A stretch of 64,000 nucleotides of DNA from Bacillota bacterium (lineage in GTDB: Bacteria > Bacillota > Clostridia > Acetivibrionales > DSM-1351). A program made the translations under genes and the position numbers. The first letter of the stretch is position 1; the number at the start of each line of letters is the position of its first letter. The stretch lies in NCBI GenBank assembly GCA_023409265.1, contig JAEYHZ010000004.1:310001-374000 (forward strand). The letters run 5' to 3'. Below the pieces are notes generated by a model. That model worked only from the letters and a program-made list of their open reading frames with translations. It was not told the DNA's origin and made no database searches. Shown here piece by piece: positions 44,738 to 52,305 of the stretch.

Positions 44738-44830
44738 TGACTTTATAAGGGAAATGGGGGGACAGTGTTGTACAAATATGCATAAAAGGCGGTGATACCA
44801 GGCTATTGAAACTCAGATCAGAATAAAAAA

Positions 44831-44877
44831 GGTTATCATATATCTCCGGCATAGCCGGTAAGCAATATCTGATAACC
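44831..44877 (+). other. Intercistronic hairpin before the binding-protein gene
   Basis: GGTTATCA (44831-44838) pairs with TGATAACC (44870-44877), with TATAT/ATATC and CCGGC/GCCGG inside. No T run follows, so it is likely an mRNA processing or stability element rather than a terminator. Confidence 0.6.
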
Positions 44878-44994
44878 AAAGATTAATGTCATCTATAATT
44901 TTACTGCTTATAAAAAAAACTTTCAATACAGCATTTAAGCAGGATAGTAAGAAAGCTAAAATGTCGAAGAGTTAAAATTAAGGGGGATTTTTAA

Positions 44995-46404
44995 ATGAAA
45001 AATCTTAAATTATTTAAAGCTATATCATTAGTACTTTGCATAACTATGATGACTTTACTTTTTGCAGCTTGCGGAGGCAATAGTGAAACTTCAGGCTCCA
45101 CATCCGCGACAGTCAGTGAAACCGCTGATAATACAACAGCCGGAAGCAGTGAATCAACTGCTGCTGAACCTGTTTCAGGTGAGATTAAATATAATTTCTG
45201 GGGAAATGCAGATCAGGCAAAAGCTATTCAGACGCAAATTGATTCTTTTACCTCCAAGAATCCCGGTATAAAGGTTAATCTGGATTTTGCAGACTGGGGA
45301 AACTACTGGACCAAGCTGGCTACTCAAAGTGCGGCAGGAAGTGCACCTGACGTATTTGCAATGTCTACAACCCTCTATCTTGCTGATTATGCTGAAAAAG
45401 GCTACCTGGTTGATGTTGGTGAGCTTGCAAAGAAAGATAATTTTGACTTGAGCAAATATTATAAAGCAGCACTTGACCTTTCATCATATAACGGAAAAGT
45501 TTACGGTCTTCCACAGGATATCAATACCATAATTCTGGCATATAACACAGATATGCTTGCAAAAGCAGGCTTATCAGCACCGGCGGCCAATGCAACCTGG
45601 GATGATATACTGGCTATGGCAAAGAAACTGACTCTGGACAAAAACGGAAAGAATGCAGAAGACCCTGCGTTTGATTCAAAGAACATAGTGCAGTGGGGAT
45701 TAGCCAATTATTCAACCTGGATTGACGGCTTTGTTGATCCTATGGCTAATTCATACGGTGAGGGTTTGGTATCGGTAGACGGTTCAAAATCCAACCTGTT
45801 AAAGGACTCATCAAAAAAGACATTCCAGTTTTTAAACGACGCAATATGGAAATACCATGTAGCACCTGATTTTGATACAGTTCCGGCATGGACTGATATT
45901 TTTGCCCAGGGCAAATGTGCAATATATCCATTGGCATCCTACCTTCTTTACGGTTATGCAGATGCATCAAAGGGAATTAATATAAACTATGACGTAATGC
46001 AGATGCCGCAGGGAACAAATGGTAAAAACTTTAATCCTGTTCAATCAAAGGGTATATGTATTTCACCGTCCTCGAAAAATATTCCTGCAGCCTGGGAGTT
46101 TGTGAAGTTTATAGCCAGTGAAGAAAACTATAAGTCTGTAGTCTCCACCGGAGCCGGTTTATCTCCAATACCTTCAATAAATGAGGAGTTATTCCTGACA
46201 GCTAAATTCGGTCCAAAGAATACCAAACAGGTTTATCTTGATGCGCTCCAGAATCCTTGCCCATTATGGCAGACAGTAAAGGCGGGAGATGCAAACACCA
46301 AAATCGGTGAAATATCTGAATATGTTATGAAGAATAAAATATCTGTTGATGAAGGTTTAAAGAAGATGGATGAAGCAGTACAACAAATCCTTGATGATAA
46401 ATAA
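44995..46404 (+). CDS. Extracellular solute-binding lipoprotein of the LacI-controlled importer
   Basis: 469 residues. The lipoprotein signal ends LFAAC (Cys26), then comes a Ser/Thr/Ala linker and a family 1 sugar-binding fold of normal length. It lies last in the operon and is closed by a terminator at 46415. The ligand is unknown. The moderate length suggests a mono- to trisaccharide-type CUT1 substrate. A G-rich ribosome site (GGGGGAT) precedes ATG 44995. Confidence 0.92.
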   Translation: MKNLKLFKAISLVLCITMMTLLFAACGGNSETSGSTSATVSETADNTTAGSSESTAAEPVSGEIKYNFWGNADQAKAIQTQIDSFTSKNPGIKVNLDFADWGNYWTKLATQSAAGSAPDVFAMSTTLYLADYAEKGYLVDVGELAKKDNFDLSKYYKAALDLSSYNGKVYGLPQDINTIILAYNTDMLAKAGLSAPAANATWDDILAMAKKLTLDKNGKNAEDPAFDSKNIVQWGLANYSTWIDGFVDPMANSYGEGLVSVDGSKSNLLKDSSKKTFQFLNDAIWKYHVAPDFDTVPAWTDIFAQGKCAIYPLASYLLYGYADASKGININYDVMQMPQGTNGKNFNPVQSKGICISPSSKNIPAAWEFVKFIASEENYKSVVSTGAGLSPIPSINEELFLTAKFGPKNTKQVYLDALQNPCPLWQTVKAGDANTKIGEISEYVMKNKISVDEGLKKMDEAVQQILDDK

Positions 46405-46414
46405 ATCAAAGTGA

Positions 46415-46444
46415 TAAAAAAGGAGGGGAATTCCCTCCTTTTTT
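46415..46444 (+). terminator. Terminator after the second binding-protein gene
   Basis: AAAAAAGGAGGG and CCCTCCTTTTTT form the stem around GAATT, with the T run as part of the 3' arm. Confidence 0.85.
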
Positions 46445-46522
46445 AGTTTTCAGTCAAGCCTTGAAAATAACAGGTTATTGAATTATTATATTACATTATA
46501 TTTAATTAAAGGAGATTTAGTT

Positions 46523-47152
46523 TTGAAATATATATGTAGAAAAATAACAGATGAACTTGTCATTAATGGAAATCTTAATAAACCTGAATGGCAAAAGGCA
46601 ATGGAAGTTAAACTGGTGGATAATATTACCGGGCTTGCCGCGAAGTGCGATACATACGCCATGCTGCTGTGGAGTAATAATTTTTTATATGCAGGTTTCC
46701 GCTGCAGTTATGAAGCAATATGTGCCACTATGACACAATATAATGACAAACTTTACAATGAAGACGTGGTTGAATTGTTTATTGACGATGATAGAGACGG
46801 CAAAACCTATATTGAGATAGAGGTAAATCCGCTGAATGCTGTTTTGCACTATTGTATCCATAATGATTTAAAGGGCAGAACACTGACTTTTGCCAGAACT
46901 GAAAAGGTGATTTGTTCAGAGGTAATATGCGACGAAGTGAGCAAGACATTAACAGTTGAGCTGGCTATTCCCCTGAATGAATTTTCAACAACTGAAAATA
47001 TGCCTCCTAAAGATAAGGACAGATGGTACTTCAATTTATACAGAATTGATAGAAAGGAAAATGGACTTGTTGAATACTCTGCTTTATCGCCCACCTATAA
47101 AGATAATTTCCATATACCGTCTGCCTTTATTGAATTGGAGTTTGCTCAATAA
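46523..47152 (+). CDS. CBM9-like (DOMON-type) protein without signal peptide
   Basis: 209 residues, nearly all one beta-sandwich of the carbohydrate-binding family 9 type: VINGNLNKPEWQKA, LLWSNNFLYAGFRC, DVVELFIDDD, YIEIEVNPLNAV and WYFNLYRIDR. TTG 46523 is chosen because GGAG at 46511 fits it; an ATG at 46478 lacks a ribosome site. Family 9 modules are normally attached to secreted enzymes. Here the module is alone and apparently cytoplasmic, after the sugar-ABC operon and behind a terminator. It may bind imported sugar or be a stand-alone enzyme-related domain. Confidence 0.75.
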   Translation: MKYICRKITDELVINGNLNKPEWQKAMEVKLVDNITGLAAKCDTYAMLLWSNNFLYAGFRCSYEAICATMTQYNDKLYNEDVVELFIDDDRDGKTYIEIEVNPLNAVLHYCIHNDLKGRTLTFARTEKVICSEVICDEVSKTLTVELAIPLNEFSTTENMPPKDKDRWYFNLYRIDRKENGLVEYSALSPTYKDNFHIPSAFIELEFAQ

Positions 47153-47271
47153 TATTATGGCCTCTCTATGTTCTGAAAAAAATAAGCGCTCATATAATTT
47201 AGTAATTATAAATCAAAGCCAAGGGTGTTAATACTAATTATTGAAAATTACTTAGAATAAACAAAAAGAAG

Positions 47272-47348
47272 TAATCCACAGGCTTGAATTCCACAAAACA
47301 GCACTTATGAACAGGGTTATTCACATTATCCACAGAAAACTATACACA
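47272..47348 (+). promoter_or_regulatory. DnaA-box cluster upstream of hpf
   Basis: TTATTCACA (47317-47325) and a perfect TTATCCACA (47326-47334) are directly abutting. TAATCCACA (47272-47280, one mismatch) and CTATACACA (47340-47348, two mismatches) flank them. All lie in the 419-base gap 47153-47571, where I see no gene. Confidence 0.55.
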
Positions 47349-47463
47349 AAACAGGTGTTTTGTTGAATAAATGTGTAAAACTTTTGTATTTATTGTTAAT
47401 ACTTTATTAGGGGCTGCATAATAATTCAACTTAGAAATAACATTAAAATGATTGCAAAATTTT

Positions 47464-47493
47464 GAAGGATTTTGTCCGGGTGGTGTAGAATTA
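47464..47493 (+). promoter_or_regulatory. Sigma-H type promoter of hpf
   Basis: GAAGGATTT (47464-47472), 12 bases, GTAGAATTA (47485-47493) fits the sigma-H consensus RnAGGAwWW-N12-RnnGAATww at every fixed position. hpf starts about 80 bases downstream. Confidence 0.7.
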
Positions 47494-47571
47494 TAACTTC
47501 ATAACAAGTACCACTATTGAAAATCTGCACAATTAGCACTTGCATACAAAACTGGAGAGGGGCTGTTATTT

Positions 47572-48102
47572 ATGAAAATAATCATTACAGGAAAAAATAT
47601 TGACGTTACCGAAGGCCTGAAGGAAAGGGTAACGAAGAAAATAAGCAAACTTGACAAGTTTTTCAACAGTGAAACAGAAGCTCACGTTACTTTAAGCGTT
47701 CAAAAAAACAGGCAGATAGTTGAAGTCACAATACCTTTTAATGGTATAGTTTTAAGGGCTGAAGAATCAAATGACGATATGTATTCTTCAATAGATAAAA
47801 CAGTGGACCTCCTTGAGAGGCAGATTAGAAAGAATAGAACAAGGCTGGAAAGAAGACTTCATGAACATGATTTCAGATTTGAAAACGTAACATTTACTGA
47901 AGAGGTTCCTGAGGAAAAAGATTTCAAAATTGTCAGGTCAAAGAGATTTGCCGTAAAGCCTATGGACGTTGAAGAAGCCGTATTACAGATGAATTTGCTC
48001 GGACATGAGTTCTTTATGTTTTATAATGCAGATAGTAAACAGGTAAATGTTGTTTACAAACGTAAAGACGGCAACTATGGATTGATTGAGCCAGAATTCT
48101 AA
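47572..48102 (+). CDS. hpf: Ribosome hibernation promoting factor, long form
   Basis: 176 residues. The N-terminal S30AE domain (MKIIITGKNIDVTEGLKERVTKKISKLDKFF) binds the 30S decoding centre. The C-terminal domain (KRFAVKPMDVEEAVLQMNLLGHEFFMF... NVVYKRKDGNYGLIEPEF) dimerises to join ribosomes into 100S particles. This is the long form usual in Firmicutes. A G-rich ribosome site (GAGAGGGG) precedes ATG 47572. A sigma-H type promoter lies about 80 bases upstream, which suits stationary-phase use. Confidence 0.96.
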   Translation: MKIIITGKNIDVTEGLKERVTKKISKLDKFFNSETEAHVTLSVQKNRQIVEVTIPFNGIVLRAEESNDDMYSSIDKTVDLLERQIRKNRTRLERRLHEHDFRFENVTFTEEVPEEKDFKIVRSKRFAVKPMDVEEAVLQMNLLGHEFFMFYNADSKQVNVVYKRKDGNYGLIEPEF

Positions 48103-48118
48103 AAGATTTTATTTTCTG

Positions 48119-48152
48119 AAAAGGATTGCCTCTAAAAAGGCAATCCTTTTTA
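48119..48152 (+). terminator. Terminator after hpf
   Basis: AAAGGATTGCC and GGCAATCCTTT form an 11-bp stem with loop TCTAAAAA, followed by TTT. Confidence 0.85.
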
Positions 48153-48245
48153 AAATTTATAAAAAAATTAATATAATATACAAATACAATCTGATTTTTT
48201 TACTTTATAATAAATAAAGACAGATGAATTAATTTTTAGTATTTT

Positions 48246-48260
48246 GCTGCGCCGGCAGCT
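48246..48260 (+). promoter_or_regulatory. Small hairpin before the glucokinase ribosome site
   Basis: GCTGC-GCCG-GCAGC, a hairpin with the same GCTGC/GCAGC stem as leader L of pfkB and tex, 4 bases before GGAGG. Confidence 0.4.
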
Positions 48261-48273
48261 TATGGAGGAAAAA

Positions 48274-49224
48274 ATGTATTATATCGGTGTGGATTTGGGT
48301 GGAACCAATATTGCAATAGGACTTGTTGACCACAATGGAAAGATATTTGCCAAAGGATCGGTTCCTACTAAAAGAGAAAGGGAATACCCTGAGATCATAA
48401 AAGATATGGCTGTTCTTATTCAGGATTTAATAAAGGGGCAGGGCCTCACTATAAAGAATTTTGAGAGCATTGGAGTAGGAAGCCCCGGAGTACCTGACTG
48501 TAAGGAAGGCAAGATTGTATATGCAAGTAATATAAAATTCAAAAATGTCCCACTAAGAGAGGAACTTCAAAAATATATCAACCTGCCTGTATATGTGAAT
48601 AATGACGCAAATATAGCTGCATATGCAGAGAGCGTGGCAGGAGCTGCAAAAGGCTACAGTTCTTCAGTCACTGTTACTATCGGTACCGGCATAGGTGGCG
48701 GATTAATCATTGACGGTAAAATCTTCAGCGGTTTCAATAATGCTGCTTCTGAGCTTGGGCATATGGTTGTTCATATGGATGGAGATCAATGCAACTGTGG
48801 AAGAAAAGGCTGCTGGGAAAAGTATGCTTCAGCAACTGCCTGTATCCGTCAGACAAAGGAGGCAGCGGCTGAAAACCCTGACTCTCTCATAAACAAACTT
48901 GTTGGCGGGAATCCGGAAAAAATAGACGCCAAGACTGCTTTTGATGCTGCAAAACAGGGTGATGAAACAGCAATTGCATTGGTTAACCGTTATTTCGGGT
49001 ATATAGGTGAAGGTCTCGCAAATATCGTTAACATTTTTCAGCCCGAGGTGATTGTAATTGGCGGTGGAGTATGCAAGGAAGGTGAATTCCTGTTGGGGCC
49101 TCTCAGAAAATACATGGTAGAACACACTTTCGCTCCTGCTTATAACATTAAAATAGCAGACCTCAAGGTGGCAGAAATGGGAAATGATGCCGGAATTGTG
49201 GGAGCGGCAATGCTGAGAGAATAA
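48274..49224 (+). CDS. ROK-family glucokinase
   Basis: 316 residues. Phosphorylates glucose (perhaps also mannose or GlcNAc) with ATP. Motifs: MYYIGVDLGGTNIAIGLVD (phosphate 1), NNDANIAAYAE (substrate Asp), TIGTGIGGGLI, and the ROK zinc signature CNCGRKGCWEKYAS. The start is ATG 48274, with GGAGG at 48264; an upstream in-frame TTG at 48244 has no ribosome site. A small hairpin abuts the ribosome site. Confidence 0.92.
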   Translation: MYYIGVDLGGTNIAIGLVDHNGKIFAKGSVPTKREREYPEIIKDMAVLIQDLIKGQGLTIKNFESIGVGSPGVPDCKEGKIVYASNIKFKNVPLREELQKYINLPVYVNNDANIAAYAESVAGAAKGYSSSVTVTIGTGIGGGLIIDGKIFSGFNNAASELGHMVVHMDGDQCNCGRKGCWEKYASATACIRQTKEAAAENPDSLINKLVGGNPEKIDAKTAFDAAKQGDETAIALVNRYFGYIGEGLANIVNIFQPEVIVIGGGVCKEGEFLLGPLRKYMVEHTFAPAYNIKIADLKVAEMGNDAGIVGAAMLRE

Positions 49225-49250
49225 CCTGCCGGTCCCATGTGGGAAGTTAT

Positions 49251-49277
49251 TATTAATTGTTCCTAAGTTGAAATATG
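49251..49277 (+). repeat. R2 single-arm repeat (weak copy)
   Basis: GGGAAGTTATTATTAATTGTTCCTAA is close to the R2 right arm at 27741-27766, and TTGAAATA follows as there. Confidence 0.4.
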
Positions 49278-49290
49278 TATTTAAACCTAC

Positions 49291-49341
49291 AGTAATTGAC
49301 TTTTTATTCACTAAAGTAATATAATTACAAAGTCAATTACT
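49291..49341. promoter_or_regulatory. Perfect 13-bp inverted repeat before the LtaS-like gene
   Basis: AGTAATTGACTTT (49291-49303) and AAAGTCAATTACT (49329-49341) are exact complements 25 bases apart, 77 bases before the gene. No T run. It could be a two-site operator or an mRNA hairpin. Confidence 0.5.
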
Positions 49342-49417
49342 ATAAACTGTTTAGCCAATAGTAATGGATATTCAACTTTGTATTTAAATAATGTATTTCT
49401 GCGGGAGAAAATAAAAG

Positions 49418-51298
49418 ATGCTGGCTAAAACTTCGTATGGTATTACTGTTGCTCATAAAAGAAGCCTGAACAGCGGGTATGGGTTTTTGGGATATCTTGC
49501 TCAGGAGTGGCTGTCGTTTCTGACCTTTGCCATGCTGCTTGTAAAATCCATTGTCCTAATGGGGTTTGTTTACAGTCATAATCAGTCGGTAATTGACATG
49601 TCAAGGGGTATCCGAAACATCACCTATATGTCAATCTGCGTGGCCTTTTTGCTTATAATTGTTTCCTTCAGTTTTCTGGCTAAAAACAAAGGAAGGCTTT
49701 GGCTGCTTCTCATACTGAATTTCCTGGTTTCATTTTTATTTGCCTTTGATGCAGTCTATATCAGAGCCAGCGGCAACTTTCTTTCAACTCAGCTGCTGAG
49801 ACAGACCGGGAATCTGAACAATTTATGGGATAGCATATTTGCCATGTTCAGACCCTGTGATATTATTTTCTTCTTTGATATTCCTATAATTGCAATACTT
49901 TTGATAGTAACCAGAAAATTGTATTATTCATCACCGCTGTTCAGCAATCTGAAGGCCAGATTGATTGCCTTTGCCAGTATTTTTGTTATTTCGGTCGGAT
50001 ATATTGTCGGCCTGCATATAGCCATTGATGTATACGGTGATGACAAAAATGACTATATTTTCTATACCCATTGGAACCCGGGACAGACAATATGCAACAC
50101 CTCCCCCATGGGATACCACGTATATGATGTTATGGTATTTTTCTCAGACTTCAAGCCCTATAGCATATCTGAAAAGGACAGAGCTGAAATTCAGGCATGG
50201 ATTGACAACAAAAATGAAAAGCTTCCGCCCAACAGTTATAAAGGAATTTATAAGGGAAAGAATCTTTTGGTAATCCAGGTGGAATCTCTTGAAAACTTTG
50301 TTATAGGTCAGTCGGTTGATGGACAGGAGATAACACCTACACTGAATAAATTGTTATCCAACAGTATCTACTTTGATAATTATTATACCCAGATTAATGA
50401 AGGCACAAGTTCTGATGCTGATCTGCTTACTAATACGTCGGTATTTCCGGTCAGAAAGGGAAGCACCTTCTTCAGATTCCCTTACACAACCTATAATTCC
50501 CTTCCGGCTATAATGGAAAAGCACGGGTATAATACCAAGGCTATCCACCCGGATAACGGGGAGTATTGGAACTGGATGGAGGCTCTTGACAATATGGGCT
50601 TCCAGCAATGTATAGATTCCAAAAGCTTCAAGATGGATGAGGTTATCTTTTTGGGCTTGAGTGACGGCTCTTTTTTAAGACAGGTTAAGGATACTGTAAT
50701 AAAACAGAAAACACCTTTTTACAATTTCATGGTTACCTTAACCAGCCATTCACCATTCCAGTTGCCGGAATGGCACAAAGAGCTAAAGCTGGAATCCTCT
50801 TTGGCTGAAACTAAGCTTGGCGGCTATTTCCAGAGTATCAGATACACTGATACCCATCTTGGAAAGTTTATTGACGAGCTGGAAAAGTCGGGAGTTTTGG
50901 ATAATACCGTATTAGCGATATATGGAGATCATGATTCTGTTCACAAATATTTTAACGATGAGATTCAGTCAATTAAACCATCACAGGATTGGTGGCTTGA
51001 AAACGATAAAAAGATACCACTGATAATCTACAGTAAGGGGCAAAAGGCCCAGACAATTCATACTACAGGCGGTCAAGTTGACTTGATGCCTACACTCCTA
51101 TACCTGTTTGGTGTTGATGAAAAAGAGTATGAATCAACTGTATTCGGAAGAAATCTGTTAAATACAAAGGAAGATTATGTACTTCTTTCAAATGGAGAAT
51201 TCCGCGGAAAAATAAATGATGCAAAAAAATCTGAGGTTTTAAAGGGTCTTGAATATGCGGATATGGCAATAAGATCCAACTTCTTCAAGCAGAAATAA
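49418..51298 (+). CDS. LtaS-like sulfatase-fold membrane protein
   Basis: 626 residues: about five membrane helices in the first 220, then an extracellular sulfatase-fold domain. T330 in NEGTSSDAD corresponds to the catalytic Thr of lipoteichoic acid synthase. Other fold marks are LLVIQVESLENFV, YGDHDSVHKYF and GQVDLMPTLLYLFGV. It probably transfers glycerol phosphate or another phosphoalcohol onto a lipid or envelope polymer. ATG 49418 is preceded by GGGAG. Confidence 0.88.
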   Translation: MLAKTSYGITVAHKRSLNSGYGFLGYLAQEWLSFLTFAMLLVKSIVLMGFVYSHNQSVIDMSRGIRNITYMSICVAFLLIIVSFSFLAKNKGRLWLLLILNFLVSFLFAFDAVYIRASGNFLSTQLLRQTGNLNNLWDSIFAMFRPCDIIFFFDIPIIAILLIVTRKLYYSSPLFSNLKARLIAFASIFVISVGYIVGLHIAIDVYGDDKNDYIFYTHWNPGQTICNTSPMGYHVYDVMVFFSDFKPYSISEKDRAEIQAWIDNKNEKLPPNSYKGIYKGKNLLVIQVESLENFVIGQSVDGQEITPTLNKLLSNSIYFDNYYTQINEGTSSDADLLTNTSVFPVRKGSTFFRFPYTTYNSLPAIMEKHGYNTKAIHPDNGEYWNWMEALDNMGFQQCIDSKSFKMDEVIFLGLSDGSFLRQVKDTVIKQKTPFYNFMVTLTSHSPFQLPEWHKELKLESSLAETKLGGYFQSIRYTDTHLGKFIDELEKSGVLDNTVLAIYGDHDSVHKYFNDEIQSIKPSQDWWLENDKKIPLIIYSKGQKAQTIHTTGGQVDLMPTLLYLFGVDEKEYESTVFGRNLLNTKEDYVLLSNGEFRGKINDAKKSEVLKGLEYADMAIRSNFFKQK

Positions 51299-51344
51299 CC
51301 CCCTTTTCAGTGTAAACAGATAATTTACACAGAAAAAGGGTTAT
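51297..51344 (+). terminator. Hairpin after the LtaS-like gene
   Basis: CCCCTTTTC and GTGTAAA pair with TTTACAC and GAAAAAGGG. Few Ts follow on the plus strand, so termination is uncertain. Confidence 0.45.
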
Positions 51345-51385
51345 AACTTGCGGAAAGTTTGGAAATACTTCTGCTTGGAATACTA

Positions 51386-51501
51386 AAACAACAAAAGCTT
51401 GAATTTAAAAACAACAAAACCTTGATATAAAAATTAACAAAAGCTTGATGTAAAAATAACAGAAGCTTGATTTAAAGAACAACAAAAGCTTGAACTTATG
51501 T
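51386..51501 (+). repeat. Five-unit tandem repeat, 23-bp period
   Basis: AACAAAAGCTTGAT-like units recur with GCTTGA or CCTTGA beginning at 51397, 51420, 51443, 51465 and 51488, spacings 23, 23, 22 and 23. It lies directly upstream of the shikimate kinase ribosome site. Confidence 0.75.
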
Positions 51502-51528
51502 AACAACAATAGCAGAAAGGTAAATATA

Positions 51529-52035
51529 TTGGATAAAAATCTTATTCTGATTGGAATGCCCAGTGCAGGGAAAAGTACTGTTGGTGTAATTTTAGCAAAA
51601 AATCTTGGAATGTCCTTTATAGATACTGATGTCTTGATTCAAACCACGCATGGAGAACTGCTTCAGGTGATATTAAACAAAGTGGGGCCGGAAGCCTTTC
51701 TTCAAAAGGAAGAGGATGCCATACTTTCACTGGACTGCGGGAATACTGTTGTGGCAACAGGCGGAAGTGTGGTGTACAGTGAAAAGGCAATGGAGCACTT
51801 AAAGAAAAACGGGATTGTAATTTATCTTGAAATAGATATGGATACTGTAAATACAAGGCTTAGAAATCTTAAAACAAGAGGAGTTGTATTAAGCAGCGGA
51901 CAAACACTGCAGGATATTTACAGCGAAAGAAAACCGCTATATGAGAAATATGCAGATATAAAGCTGGATTGTTCAAACAATTCCCTTGAAGAAACTTTAG
52001 AAGCAATACACAGTAAGCTGACTTCCTTGTCATAA
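51529..52035 (+). CDS. aroK: Shikimate kinase
   Basis: Phosphorylates shikimate in chorismate synthesis. 168 residues. The P-loop is GMPSAGKST (G9-T17), then FIDTDVLI (shikimate-binding Asp), VVATGGSVVYSE (GG motif) and the lid RLRNLKTRGV with Arg. TTG 51529 fits AGAAAGG at 51514; the in-frame ATG at 51490 has no ribosome site and lies in the repeat tract. No other aromatic pathway genes are nearby. Confidence 0.9.
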   Translation: MDKNLILIGMPSAGKSTVGVILAKNLGMSFIDTDVLIQTTHGELLQVILNKVGPEAFLQKEEDAILSLDCGNTVVATGGSVVYSEKAMEHLKKNGIVIYLEIDMDTVNTRLRNLKTRGVVLSSGQTLQDIYSERKPLYEKYADIKLDCSNNSLEETLEAIHSKLTSLS

Positions 52036-52079
52036 GAGAAAATATGAATAGTATATAATTATATTGATTGATAAAGTTT

Positions 52080-52128
52080 AAAAATGAGGTCTAAAAACTT
52101 TTAAAAAGGTTTTAGACCTCATTTTTAT
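52080..52128 (+). terminator. Terminator after the shikimate kinase gene
   Basis: AAAAATGAGGTCTAAAA and TTTTAGACCTCATTTTT form a 17-bp stem. Confidence 0.88.
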
Positions 52129-52145
52129 GTTTGATGTTTTTATTA

Positions 52146-52173
52146 AAAATTACTAAATAAATTTAGTAATTTT
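52146..52173. promoter_or_regulatory. Perfect 28-bp palindrome, operator 1 of the LacI gene at 52306
   Basis: AAAATTACTAAAT-AA-ATTTAGTAATTTT: 13-base arms are exact complements. The core ACTAAAT..ATTTAGT is shared with the palindrome at 52266. Confidence 0.7.
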
Positions 52174-52265
52174 TATTGAATAAAAACTGAAGCCCATTTA
52201 AAATAGTATTATAACTGTGTACTAGATTTTAAAAAAGCATTGTCATACTTTTGGTACTAAAAATA

Positions 52266-52293
52266 TTTACTAAATTTAGTTAAATTTAGTAAA
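52266..52293. promoter_or_regulatory. Perfect 28-bp palindrome, operator 2 of the LacI gene at 52306
   Basis: TTTACTAAATTTA-GT-TAAATTTAGTAAA. It ends 12 bases before the start codon and abuts the ribosome site, so a bound repressor would block the gene. Spaced 120 bases from operator 1. Confidence 0.7.
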
Positions 52294-52305
52294 AGGGAGA
52301 GGTGT

